Shown here: in pieces, positions 10,684 to 19,099 of the stretch | Position numbering within the stretch: position 1 is the first letter of the stretch | Layout of the letters: every line of letters starts with the position of its first letter | NCBI RefSeq assembly: GCF_016583575.1 | Contig: NZ_NRRG01000013.1 | Location: 1-64,000 of the forward strand | Length of the DNA: 64,000 bases | Direction: 5' to 3' | Origin: Thiocystis violacea | Lineage (GTDB): Bacteria > Pseudomonadota > Gammaproteobacteria > Chromatiales > Chromatiaceae | Program-made: the position numbers and the translations under genes | The notes under the pieces: generated by a model | What the model was told of the DNA's origin: nothing | The model's database searches: none | What the model saw: only the letters and a program-made list of their open reading frames with translations

Positions 10684-12297
10684 ATGAAATCCAACCCCGC
10701 CTTCGCCTTCACGACAGGACCCATTCGCGGCCGGCTGCTGCGCGACCTTGTCCTGCTCGTCGCCTTCACCGTCGGTCTGCTGGCGATGATCAACGTGCTC
10801 CTGATCGAGGACATCAAGCGCGACCTGGCCGACAACCGGATCGCCTCCGCCACCGCCCTGGTGCGCGACGAGGTGCGTGGCCTGCTGCTGCCGGTCCAGC
10901 AACAGCTCCTCATCATCCGCGACGGTCTGCGCGGCGCCGCGCTCGATCCATCGGCGGAATCGGCATTGAATCAGCGCCTGATTCCGACCCTTGCTCACAT
11001 GCGCCAGATCGCGGGCGTCATCGACGTGACGGCGGACGGCCGGGAATACTTCCTGAGACGCGACGGCGACGGCTGGGTGACGCGGTTGCGCGAACCCGGC
11101 GAGCCTGGACGCCTTCGGGTCACCCGCTGGAACGGCGATCTGGAGCGGCTGGACAGCCATGAGGAAACGACGGACCAGGATCCGCGTCGGCGGCCCTGGT
11201 TCACCGAGGCCCTGGCGCATCCCGAACGGCTGGTCTGGAGCGCGCCCTATGTCTTCGCCACGCTCGGCGTGCCCGGCGTCACCGCCGCCATTGCCTGGAC
11301 TCACAAGGGCCAGGAGCGGGTCACGGCGCTGGATGTCACGCTCCAGGTCATCCTCGACGGCATCGACCGGCTCGAGATCGGAACCGATGGCCAGGGCTTT
11401 CTCTTCAGCGGCGCGGGCGGCGTCTTCGTGCCGCCCGAGAGCACGGACTCCGGGACCAGCGACCACGGCACCAGCGCCTTCTTCTCGGCGCAGAACCGAC
11501 TTGGCGGTCCGCTCCAGTTCGATGCCGTCGCGGCCTGGAACGCGGCGGGCCAGACCAGCGATTCGCTGGTGCGTTTCCACAGCGGCGGTCAGGACTGGTG
11601 GGGCGGCTTCAAGCCCCTGACCCAGGATCCGAGCGGGGCCTGGATCGCGGTCACCCTGCCGGTCTCGGCCACCCTGGCCATCCTCCAGAGCCGCTGGCAC
11701 ATCATCCTCATGACCACGCTCGGGATCCTGGGCGCCAGCCTGGGTCTGGCGCTCCTGGTGGTGCGCAAATACAGCCATCAACTGCGTGATCTGCCCAAGC
11801 TCACCATCGACCGGCGGCAACCGGAGCCAGACCTCAGATATCTGATCGCCGCCGGCGAGGGTCCGCACCTGGAGTTCAAATCCACCATGCGGATGAATCT
11901 CCACGCCAAGACGCCCGGCAAGGAGATCGAGCTGGCCTGGCTCAAGGGCGTGGCGGCCTTCCTGAACACCGAGGGCGGCATCCTGCTGATGGGCATCGAC
12001 GACCGGGGGCTCACCCTGGGACTCGACGCGGACAAGTTCGAGAACGAGGACAAGTGCCAGCTCCACTTCAAGAATCTGCTCAACCAGCACCTGGGTCCGG
12101 AATACGCCCGACTGGTCCGCTTCTTCCTGCTCGACCTGGACGGGCGACGCATCGGCGCGGTGGAGTGCGAGCGCTCGGACGCGCCGGTCATCCTGCGCGA
12201 CGACAAGCAACGCGAGCTCTTCATCATCCGCAGCGGTCCATCCAACATGGAACTCCCGATCAGCCGGGCGCTCAAGTACATCCGCGGTCACTTCTGA
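10684..12297 (+). CDS. Membrane sensor: dCache-like extracytoplasmic domain fused to an AlbA_2 (Schlafen-like) domain
   Basis: 537 residues. TM1 (about 20-41, LVLLVAFTVGLLAMINVLLI) and TM2 (about 340-361, IILMTTLGILGASLGLALLV) bracket a periplasmic region of about 300 residues with Cache-type features (PWFTEAL, WSAPYVF, ALDVTLQVI, GQGFLFSG, WWGGFKPL). After a short linker the cytoplasmic C-terminus has an AlbA_2/Schlafen-AAA_4 domain: EGPHLEFKSTM, LAWLKGVAAFLNTEGGILLMGIDD as the core, then GAVECERSDAPVIL and FIIRSGPSNMEL. AlbA_2 domains bind nucleic acid or nucleotides in known transcription regulators. Here the usual histidine kinase, GGDEF or methyl-accepting output is replaced by AlbA_2, so a ligand-controlled membrane-tethered regulator is inferred. 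No partner gene overlaps it. The start is the only ATG before TM1. Confidence 0.85.
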   Translation: MKSNPAFAFTTGPIRGRLLRDLVLLVAFTVGLLAMINVLLIEDIKRDLADNRIASATALVRDEVRGLLLPVQQQLLIIRDGLRGAALDPSAESALNQRLIPTLAHMRQIAGVIDVTADGREYFLRRDGDGWVTRLREPGEPGRLRVTRWNGDLERLDSHEETTDQDPRRRPWFTEALAHPERLVWSAPYVFATLGVPGVTAAIAWTHKGQERVTALDVTLQVILDGIDRLEIGTDGQGFLFSGAGGVFVPPESTDSGTSDHGTSAFFSAQNRLGGPLQFDAVAAWNAAGQTSDSLVRFHSGGQDWWGGFKPLTQDPSGAWIAVTLPVSATLAILQSRWHIILMTTLGILGASLGLALLVVRKYSHQLRDLPKLTIDRRQPEPDLRYLIAAGEGPHLEFKSTMRMNLHAKTPGKEIELAWLKGVAAFLNTEGGILLMGIDDRGLTLGLDADKFENEDKCQLHFKNLLNQHLGPEYARLVRFFLLDLDGRRIGAVECERSDAPVILRDDKQRELFIIRSGPSNMELPISRALKYIRGHF

Positions 12298-12508
12298 GGG
12301 TTGGCCACTCGGCCCCCGCCCCATCCACGAGTTGCACCGTCTTTGCCGTTTCGCTGCACGGCCACTGCATCTTGACTCGCTAACCTGGTCAGCGTCGGAG
12401 CCCATGCGCTCCCAAACCTCCGGTGGCCATCGGCTAGTCGCCCAGGAACGGCGAAATCCCGAGACGCCAACCGCATCCATGCAAAAACCGCGGAGAGAGC
12501 AAATCACC

Positions 12509-13084
12509 ATGAACGAGCGAGCCTTCACAACCAAGACGACCCGCCGCGCCACCGCGTTCGGGCTGCTGTTGTCCGCGTCGCTCCTCGGCGCCACATCGGT
12601 CCAGGCGCGACCGGACACTCATTGGGGGCCAGGTCATCAGATGGATCTCGAAACCCGCGTCGAGCGCATGACGCAGGACTTCAACCTCACCGAGGCCCAG
12701 CAGGAGCAGGTGCGCGCCATCCTGGAGAACAGCCGAAAGGAACAGGCACGCCTGCGCCAGGCGAGTCGCGAGCAGATCGACGCCATCCTCACCGAGGAGC
12801 AGAAGACGCGCCGCGAAGCCCTGATGCAAGAACGCCAGGATCACCGCCTAGAACGTCTGACCGCCAAGCTCGACCTCACGACCGATCAGACCGCTAGGAT
12901 CAAGGAGGTCTTCGATGAGCAGAGAAAGAACCCCGAACTGACGCCCACCCTGGTCCGCGAGCGGATCTCCGGGATCCTGAGCGCCGAACAGCGCGAGGCG
13001 TTCGAACGGGGACCCATGCGCCGTCCGGACTCCGACCGGCGCGACTCCAGGGATGGATCGGACGGCGAGCGACGCGACGGATGA
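12509..13084 (+). CDS. Spy/CpxP-like periplasmic LTxxQ protein
   Basis: 191 residues from the ATG at 12509; an in-frame ATG at 12479 would extend it by ten. The N-terminus (MNERAFTTKTTRRATAFGLL to SVQA) is a signal peptide. The mature part is a charged helical protein with two LTxxQ motifs (FNLTEAQQEQVRAIL and LDLTTDQTARIKEVF), the hallmark of the CpxP/Spy family of periplasmic chaperones and stress sensors. The C-terminus is a low-complexity Asp/Arg-rich tail (DSDRRDSRDGSDGERRDG). No CpxRA-type system is adjacent. It ends just before a palindromic repeat shared with the convergent fbpC gene. Confidence 0.85.
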   Translation: MNERAFTTKTTRRATAFGLLLSASLLGATSVQARPDTHWGPGHQMDLETRVERMTQDFNLTEAQQEQVRAILENSRKEQARLRQASREQIDAILTEEQKTRREALMQERQDHRLERLTAKLDLTTDQTARIKEVFDEQRKNPELTPTLVRERISGILSAEQREAFERGPMRRPDSDRRDSRDGSDGERRDG

Positions 13085-13103
13085 GGCGCGCGGTCTGAGC
13101 TTG

Positions 13104-13194
13104 GAGGATGGGTTTCGCTTCGTTCTACCCATCCTTGTATCTTGGGCCTCGGAGCGTACAGGATGGGCATCGCTCTCGCTCTGCCCATCCTACG
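13104..13194 (+). repeat. Dispersed double-hairpin repeat, copy 1
   Basis: Contains two hairpins with identical-style stems: GGATGGGT/ACCCATCC and GGATGGGC/GCCCATCC, separated by a spacer that includes CCTCGGAGCGTACA. A second copy lies in inverse orientation at 39019-39107. It fills the space between the convergent Spy-like gene and fbpC, and its right end supplies the TAG stop codon of fbpC (13190-13192). A bidirectional terminator role is possible. Confidence 0.8.
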
Positions 13195-14236
13195 CGCCGG
13201 CGAAGAGCACCAGATGGCTCATCGCCGGCCGAATCCCGATCCGGTCACCGATGTTGTGATCCTCGTGGCTCGGGGCCAGACTCAGAACCTCCGCGCCACT
13301 CGGCAGCCGCAGTCGATAGAGAAAGGCCGCGCCGCGAAAGTCGCGCTCCAGGATGACCGCCCGAATCGGACTCGTCGGGTCATGCATCAGATCGTCGGGG
13401 CGGATCAGCAATTCCGCCGCCTGGCCTGGCGCGAGTCCGTGCGGCTTGGCGCCCTGGATCTCGCCCAACTCGGTCGCGACCCGCCGCGGATCGATAACCG
13501 TCGCGGGCAACCGCGCGCCCTGTCCGATGAAGTCGGCGACGAAACGATCGGCCGGCTCGTGATAGAGATCGAAACCAGACCCCCATTGCCGGATCCGCCC
13601 CTCACTCATGACGCCGATCTCGTCGGCCATGGCGAAGGCTTCGAGCTGATCGTGCGTGACCAGAACCGCCGTCATCCGCTCGCGCTTGAGCATCTCGCGG
13701 ACCTCGCGGGCGAGTTGCTCGCGCCGCTCCGGGTCCAGGCTGGAGAAGGGTTCGTCGAGCAGTAGCGCTTGTGGCCGGGGCGCGATGGCGCGCGCTAGGG
13801 CGACGCGCTGCTGCATGCCGCCCGAGAGTTCGTGCGGATAGCGATGCTGGGCGTCCCGCAGCCCGATCAGCTCCAGCAGTTCGTCGATCCGCGCCCGGCG
13901 CGCCGGACCGGACCGGTCGCGCAGACCGAACCCCAGGTTCCCTGCCACGCTCAGGTGCGGAAAGAGCGCGAAGTCCTGGAACAGCATGCCGATGTGTCGA
14001 CGCTCCGGCGGAAGGGTTTCACCGGGCCGGGACACCGTTGAACCGTGCAGCCGGATCTCTCCCGAGGCGATGGGCTCGAAGCCCGCGATGGCGCGCAGGA
14101 GCGTCGTCTTGCCGCAACCGCTCGGACCCAGCAGACAGGCGATGCTCCCGGTCTGGAGCGAGAAATCGATGTCGCGCACGATGGTCCGGTCGCCGAGGGC
14201 GACGCTAACATCTCGAAGCTCAAGCTGAATGGACAT
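13190..14236 (-). CDS. fbpC: Fe(3+) ABC transporter ATP-binding protein FbpC
   Basis: 348 residues from the ATG at 14236. It shows Walker A GPSGCGKTT (residues 37-45), the Q-loop (LFQDFALFPH), the signature LSGGMQQR (137-144), Walker B LLLDEP (158-163) and the switch His (VTHDQ). A C-terminal TOBE-like regulatory domain follows (RPDDLMHD, VILERDFRGAAFLY). It energises the permease encoded just upstream; its start overlaps the end of fbpB by 17 bases. Spectrum of related ATPases includes thiamine and sulfate, but the FbpA-type binding protein in the same operon supports iron. The stop codon lies inside a palindromic repeat element. Confidence 0.9.
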   Translation of the reverse strand: MSIQLELRDVSVALGDRTIVRDIDFSLQTGSIACLLGPSGCGKTTLLRAIAGFEPIASGEIRLHGSTVSRPGETLPPERRHIGMLFQDFALFPHLSVAGNLGFGLRDRSGPARRARIDELLELIGLRDAQHRYPHELSGGMQQRVALARAIAPRPQALLLDEPFSSLDPERREQLAREVREMLKRERMTAVLVTHDQLEAFAMADEIGVMSEGRIRQWGSGFDLYHEPADRFVADFIGQGARLPATVIDPRRVATELGEIQGAKPHGLAPGQAAELLIRPDDLMHDPTSPIRAVILERDFRGAAFLYRLRLPSGAEVLSLAPSHEDHNIGDRIGIRPAMSHLVLFAGA

Positions 14237-15911
14237 GACGTGATCGGCTGATGGATCGACTGAGAAGAATGACCGGCAGCAGGCCGGCCGCGACGATGGC
14301 GAGCGCGGCGGGACCGGCCTCGGCCAGGCGCTCGTCGGAGGCCAGCTCATAGGCGCGAACCGCGAGCGTATTGAAGTTGAAGGGTCGCAGGACCAGGGTC
14401 GCCGGCAGTTCCTTGATCACATCGACGAAGACCAGGAGCAGGGCCGTCAAGAGACTGCCGCGCAGCATGGGGACGTGGACGCGCCACAACACCTGATGGG
14501 GACGCAGGCCGAGCGACCGGGCCGCCTCGTCCATCGCCGGACGGATCCTGGTCAGACCGGACTCCAGGGTCTGGAGCGATACCGAGAGGAACCGTGCCAG
14601 ATAGGCGAACAGTAGGGCGAACAGGGTTCCGCTGAGCAGCAGTCCGCTGGACACCCCGAAGGTCGCACGCATCCAGCCATCGAAACCGTTATCCAGCCAG
14701 GCGAAGGGGATCATGACTCCGATCGCGATCACGGTACCCGGCACGGCGTACCCCATGCCGGCCAGGCGCGCGCCAAGCTGGACCGTCCGCGAGGGGTCGA
14801 GCCGCTGGGCATAAGCGAAGAGGAGCGCGACCACCAGGGCCAGTAGCGAGGCGCCGGCCGCGAGTCCGACACTATGGAGCGTCAGCCGCATGAATCCGGC
14901 GTCCAGCCCGGTCCCGGCGACGCTCAGGGACCAGGCGCCGAGCTGCGCGGCGGGCAGGAGGAAACCGAGCAGCAGCGGGACCAGACAGAAAACGAAGGCG
15001 CCCAGGGCGCGCCAGCCGCTGAGCCGGTAACCGCGAATCGGCTGATGGCGCTGGCCCGCCTGATGGTAGCGGGCTTGCCGGCGCGACCAGCGCTCCAGCA
15101 GGATCAGGGTCAGCACGAAGGTCAGCAGCAGCGCCGAGAGTTGCGCCGCGGCGACCGGATTGCCGAGCCCCAGCCAGGTGCGAAAGATACCGGTCGTGAA
15201 GGTCGAGACGCCGAAATACTGCACCGCGCCATAATCGGCCAGGGTTTCCATCAGCGCCAGCGTCAGACCCGCGACAATGGCCGGTCGCGCCAGCGGCAAA
15301 GCGACCCTGAGGAAGGTCCGCCAAGCCCCATTACCAAGGGTTCGGCTGACCTCGAGCACGGCGAGCGACTGACTCAGAAAGGCCGCGCGGGTGAGCAGAT
15401 AGACATAGGGATAGAGCACCAGCGTCAGCATGAGCACCGCGCCCGGCAGCGAACGGATGGTCGGAAACCAATAGTCCCCGTGACCCCAGCCGGTCCAGGC
15501 GCGCAGCGTGGTCTGGACCGGACCGGCGAAGTCCAGCAGGCCGGTATAGGTATAGGCGATGATATAGGCTGGCATCGCCATCGGCAGCAGCAAGGCCCAC
15601 TCGAACAGCCGACGTCCAGGAAACCGGCACATGGTCGTGAGCCAGGCCGCGCCGACCCCGATGACCAGCGTACCCAGTCCGACTCCGAGCATGAGCAGGA
15701 GCGAATTGGCAACATAGTCCGGCAGCACGGTTGCCGCCAGGTGACGCCACGCCTCCGCGTCCGGTGCCAGCAGGGAACCCAGCACCACCAGAACCGGCAG
15801 CGACAGCAGCAGGGCGAGCCCGCCGATCAGCAGACGCGGGCCAGGGCCGCCGAGCGGGATGGCGACGCGCCGCCCGGTCTCGGCCGGCGCGCCGCTCAGG
15901 GCTATTTCCAC
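14220..15911 (-). CDS. fbpB: Fe(3+) ABC transporter fused-type permease FbpB
   Basis: 563 residues; a long permease with two repeated six-helix halves, as in SfuB/FbpB. Each half carries the EAA loop that docks the ATPase: EVSRTLGNGAWRTFLRVALP in the first and DEAARSLGLRPHQVLWRVHV in the second. The start is a GTG at 15911 that overlaps the last ten bases of fbpA, so coupling is likely. It forms the inner-membrane channel for iron delivered by FbpA and driven by FbpC. Conserved text such as PAYIIAYTYTGLLDFAGPVQ and DVIKELPATLVLRPFNFNTL is characteristic of the ferric-iron subgroup. Confidence 0.92.
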   Translation of the reverse strand: MEIALSGAPAETGRRVAIPLGGPGPRLLIGGLALLLSLPVLVVLGSLLAPDAEAWRHLAATVLPDYVANSLLLMLGVGLGTLVIGVGAAWLTTMCRFPGRRLFEWALLLPMAMPAYIIAYTYTGLLDFAGPVQTTLRAWTGWGHGDYWFPTIRSLPGAVLMLTLVLYPYVYLLTRAAFLSQSLAVLEVSRTLGNGAWRTFLRVALPLARPAIVAGLTLALMETLADYGAVQYFGVSTFTTGIFRTWLGLGNPVAAAQLSALLLTFVLTLILLERWSRRQARYHQAGQRHQPIRGYRLSGWRALGAFVFCLVPLLLGFLLPAAQLGAWSLSVAGTGLDAGFMRLTLHSVGLAAGASLLALVVALLFAYAQRLDPSRTVQLGARLAGMGYAVPGTVIAIGVMIPFAWLDNGFDGWMRATFGVSSGLLLSGTLFALLFAYLARFLSVSLQTLESGLTRIRPAMDEAARSLGLRPHQVLWRVHVPMLRGSLLTALLLVFVDVIKELPATLVLRPFNFNTLAVRAYELASDERLAEAGPAALAIVAAGLLPVILLSRSISRSRHVHSA

Positions 15912-16975
15912 CCGGCGCGATCCATGACGCGAACGGCCTCGCCGTTCAGTTCGCCGAGCCGGCCCAGGTTCAGGGTGTCCGCCTTGAAGTCACCCCAGCC
16001 TGCCAGGGTCGGACTGATATCGATGCCCTCGCGCACCGGATACTCGCCATTGGCCTCGGCGTACCAAGCCTGCGACTCGGGCGCGAGCAGGAAGGCGATC
16101 AGTCTGATCGCCTCGGCCGGATGCCGGGCCGCTTTGGTCAGCGCCACGCCGCTGACATTGACATGGACCCCGCGTCCATCGCCCTGCCCTTCCTGATTCG
16201 GCCAGAATACGCCCATGGCGCGCGCCGGATCCCGCTCGGCCGGATCCTCGGAGTCCAGCATCCCGGCCAGATAATAGGTATTGGCGATCGCCAGGTCGCA
16301 CTGACCCAGGGCCGCCGCCTTGATCTGATCCCGGTCGCCACCCTGGGGCGGACGGGCCAGGTTGGCGACCAGCCCGCTGGTCCAGCGCTCGGCCGACTCG
16401 ACGCCATCGGCGGCGATCATGGAGGCGACCATCGACTGGTTGTAGAGGTTGTCCGAGGAGCGGATGCAGATCCGGCCCTTCCAGCGTGGATCGGCCAGAT
16501 CCTCGTAGGTCGAGAGCTGGCCGGGCTCGACCCGATCCCTGGCATAGAGAATCGGCCGCGCCCGCAGCGACAGCCCCACCCAATGCCCCTCGGGATCGCG
16601 ATAGGACTCCGACACGCCGGCCATGGCCTCCGACGACAGCGCCTGGGTCACCCCCGCCTCCTTGGCGCGATGCAGATTGCCGGCATCCACCGTGATCAAG
16701 AGGTCGGCCGGGCTGTTGATTCCCTCGCTCTGGAGACGTTGCAACAGGGCCTCCGCGTTGCCGGTCACCAGATTCACCCGGATACCCGTCCGGTCGGTGA
16801 AACGATCGAGAAGCGGCTTGATCAGTTCCTCCTTGCGCGCGGAGTAGAGATTGACCTCGCCTTCCTCCGGCTTCGCGGCGCCGGCGGGCCAGGACAGGGT
16901 CAGGGCCAGAGCGGCGGAGAGGGCGAGGACGAACGGGCTGGACGGTTGCGAAACGGACAAGGGCGTGCTCCTCAT
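15902..16975 (-). CDS. fbpA: Periplasmic Fe(3+)-binding protein FbpA
   Basis: 357 residues from the ATG at 16975, where a signal peptide begins (MRSTPLSVSQPSSPFVLALS); the ATG at 17041 would place 22 residues before it and is less likely. The mature protein starts with the family opening GEVNLYSARKEELIKPLLDR. Iron-coordinating tyrosines are expected in DNLYNQSM and ANTYYLAGM, both seen. It captures free ferric iron in the periplasm and hands it to FbpB. First gene of a three-gene overlapping operon. The upstream 100 bases contain AATGCGAATGGTTTGTG (about 17061-17077), which only weakly resembles a Fur box. Confidence 0.92.
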   Translation of the reverse strand: MRSTPLSVSQPSSPFVLALSAALALTLSWPAGAAKPEEGEVNLYSARKEELIKPLLDRFTDRTGIRVNLVTGNAEALLQRLQSEGINSPADLLITVDAGNLHRAKEAGVTQALSSEAMAGVSESYRDPEGHWVGLSLRARPILYARDRVEPGQLSTYEDLADPRWKGRICIRSSDNLYNQSMVASMIAADGVESAERWTSGLVANLARPPQGGDRDQIKAAALGQCDLAIANTYYLAGMLDSEDPAERDPARAMGVFWPNQEGQGDGRGVHVNVSGVALTKAARHPAEAIRLIAFLLAPESQAWYAEANGEYPVREGIDISPTLAGWGDFKADTLNLGRLGELNGEAVRVMDRAGWK

Positions 16976-17156
16976 GGCGGAATGATCGGGGGAATCGGGT
17001 CCACGAAAAACCAGGACGCCGCCGAGCGGCCATCCGAGCATTAGGATCGGATATCAGCTTAATGCGAATGGTTTGTGTTGGCAAGAATCACGGATGGCCC
17101 GATCGTCAACGACCGAGGCTTTCCGAAGCGATGGAGAATCGAGCCAGGGGATCTAC

Positions 17157-18134
17157 CTACCCTGGCCCAGAACCCCCGCCGACCGATTCGACGGCCTTGT
17201 TCGGCAGCAGAAACGCCAGCGCGCCGAGGATGAGGGTACTGCCGAGCAGGAAGAGATGCAGATTGACCGCGCCGGCCAGGGCGAGTTTGGCATCGACGCC
17301 GAGCGGCACCAGCGCCGCGACGGCGGCCAGTTCGTAACTGCCGCTGCCGGCGATGCCGTGGAAGGGCAGGACGCTGGACAGCTCGGCGCCCATGACGCCG
17401 GCGAGGAGGCGCCAAATGTCGGTCGGCAGGAAGAACTTGAGCAGGCTGGTGAAGGCCGCGAACTTGAGGCTCCAGATGAGGATCGTCCAGCCATAGACGC
17501 GCGCGATCCGCCGGGGATCGCGCGGGGCGGCCAGGAGCAGACGGCGCGCGATCGAGCGGATCCGTCCCTCTCCGGCCAGCCATGCGCCCTGCCCCATCGC
17601 GCCGAGGATCGCCAGCGTCCCCAGGCCCGCGAGCCAGAGCGCCGCCGCCAGCCACCAGAGCCAGGAGGGATGGCTGAGATAGAGGATGAGGAGGCCGATC
17701 AGGGCGAGGAAATGCAGATCCAGCAGCCGGATCCAGAGCAGCGCGGCGGCGGCGTCCAGGAATCCATGTCCGAAATAGCGCCGCATCAGCCAGGGAAAGA
17801 CCAGCTCGCCGCTACGCATGGGCATCAAATTATTGGCCGTGTTGTGCAGGATGGTCAGGCGCAGCATGACCGGGAACTGACCGTCGAAGCGGGGGCGGAA
17901 ATAGTCGCTGACCCGAACCGCGCGCAACGCATAGCTCAAGGCTGTCAGCAGGAACAGCCAGGCAAGCAGCCAGGGCGAGAGGTCGCGCCAAGGCGCGAGC
18001 AGCGGCCCCCAACCGACGCTTATTTGCACCGCGACGATGAGCGCCAGCAGCAGCGAGCCGCCCAGGATCCAGTCGCGCGGGCGACCGAGCCTCGGGCCGC
18101 CGTTCTGGCCCGATTCACCTCCGGCCCGATTCAT
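17157..18134 (-). CDS. Lysylphosphatidylglycerol synthase TM region-like (flippase-type) membrane protein
   Basis: 325 residues with about eight hydrophobic segments and the conserved blocks of the LPG_synthase_TM/AglD-like family: SYALRAVRVSDYF, LHNTANNLMPMRSGEL, ELSSVLPFHGIAGSGSYE. These proteins sit in the inner membrane and are thought to move lipids or lipid-linked sugars across it; the substrate here is unknown. It is the last gene of the run that includes tamA, tamB and a lipid A-type acyltransferase, and its start overlaps the end of the acyltransferase by four bases (ATGA). That context favours a role in outer-membrane lipid assembly. Confidence 0.8.
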   Translation of the reverse strand: MNRAGGESGQNGGPRLGRPRDWILGGSLLLALIVAVQISVGWGPLLAPWRDLSPWLLAWLFLLTALSYALRAVRVSDYFRPRFDGQFPVMLRLTILHNTANNLMPMRSGELVFPWLMRRYFGHGFLDAAAALLWIRLLDLHFLALIGLLILYLSHPSWLWWLAAALWLAGLGTLAILGAMGQGAWLAGEGRIRSIARRLLLAAPRDPRRIARVYGWTILIWSLKFAAFTSLLKFFLPTDIWRLLAGVMGAELSSVLPFHGIAGSGSYELAAVAALVPLGVDAKLALAGAVNLHLFLLGSTLILGALAFLLPNKAVESVGGGSGPG

Positions 18135-19099
18135 TTTTTACGACGCTTCCGCTTGGGTGGATAGATCGACGGCTCGCCGGGCGGACGGGTCTTGAAGCGC
18201 CGATGGACCCAGAAATACTGTTCCGGCATGGTCTGGAGACGCTCCTCGATGACCCGGTTCATGCGTGCCGTATCCGCCGCCGGATCGCCGCTCGGAAAAT
18301 CCGCCAGCGGTGGGGCGAAGACGAGTTCCAAGCCACGCCCCCAGGGCAGGAAGCGGGCGAAGGTGGGAATCACGACCGCCCCCGCCAGGCCCGCGAAACG
18401 TCCGAGCATGGGGATGGTGGAGGCCGGAATCCCGCAAAAGGGCACGAAGAGACCGCGCCGGCCGCCATCCTGATCGGGCAGATAGAAAAAAGGGGTGCCC
18501 TGTTTCATCTCGCGGATCAGACCACGCAGATCGTCCTGGCGCTCGACCGAGATCCCACCGAACCGCCGACGTGCCTGGCGCACCTGACGATCCACGATCG
18601 GATCGCGAATCTTCTGGTACATGTAGACACCGGAATGCACCAGGGCGGTAAAGGCCGCGCCGCCCAGCTCAAGCCCGACGAAGTGCGGCACCAGCACGAT
18701 GACCGGCCGTCCCTCGGCGATCAGGGCGTCGATGCGCTCGCGATCGCGAATCCGCACCAGGCGAGCGAGCCGTTCGCGCGAGGCGCCCCAACCGACGCCC
18801 TGGCAGAGCGCGGCGACCCCGAGCCAGCCGAAATGGGCCAGCAACAGCCGTTCGCGGCTGAATCGACTGGCCTTGGGAAGACAGATCTCCAGGTTACGCC
18901 GGGCGACCGCCCGACGTGAACCGGCGAGCAGATAACCAGCCCGGCCCAGCAGCGAACCGAGCGCCCAAAGCAGCGGAAAGGGCAGTCGACCCAGCGCCTG
19001 GACCAGACCCACGGCCAGCCAACTGGGCCAGAAACCTGGGTACCAGAGGGGTCGCTCAGTTTTCGAACTTGAGGAAGACGTCCGCACCTTGACTTTCAC
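18131..19099 (-). CDS. LpxL/HtrB-family lipid A biosynthesis acyltransferase
   Basis: About 322 residues. After an N-terminal membrane helix (FWPSWLAVGLVQALGRLPFP) it has the family's catalytic block VPHFVGLELGG, where HxxxxE is HFVGLE (canonical HX4D/E), then MYQKIRDPIVDRQVRQARRR, FYLPDQDGG, and FVPFCGIPASTIPMLGRFA. The enzyme adds a secondary acyl chain to lipid A or a related acceptor at the inner membrane. The start is uncertain: GTG at 19099 or 19087, both inside the 3' end of tamB. Homologues usually begin just before RPLWYPGFW. The frame upstream to 19249 is antisense-like and rejected. Confidence 0.85.
   Translation of the reverse strand: MKVKVRTSSSSSKTERPLWYPGFWPSWLAVGLVQALGRLPFPLLWALGSLLGRAGYLLAGSRRAVARRNLEICLPKASRFSRERLLLAHFGWLGVAALCQGVGWGASRERLARLVRIRDRERIDALIAEGRPVIVLVPHFVGLELGGAAFTALVHSGVYMYQKIRDPIVDRQVRQARRRFGGISVERQDDLRGLIREMKQGTPFFYLPDQDGGRRGLFVPFCGIPASTIPMLGRFAGLAGAVVIPTFARFLPWGRGLELVFAPPLADFPSGDPAADTARMNRVIEERLQTMPEQYFWVHRRFKTRPPGEPSIYPPKRKRRKK

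Noticed and set aside
10366-12618. 750-residue open frame on the minus strand
   Set aside because: Antisense to the Cache-AlbA_2 gene; its sequence is rich in Arg, Asp and Gln without domains, while the plus strand has clear helices and motifs.
17042-17090. Fur box upstream of fbpA
   Set aside because: AATGCGAATGGTTTGTG shares only part of the consensus and lacks the inverted second half; not strong enough to list as a site.
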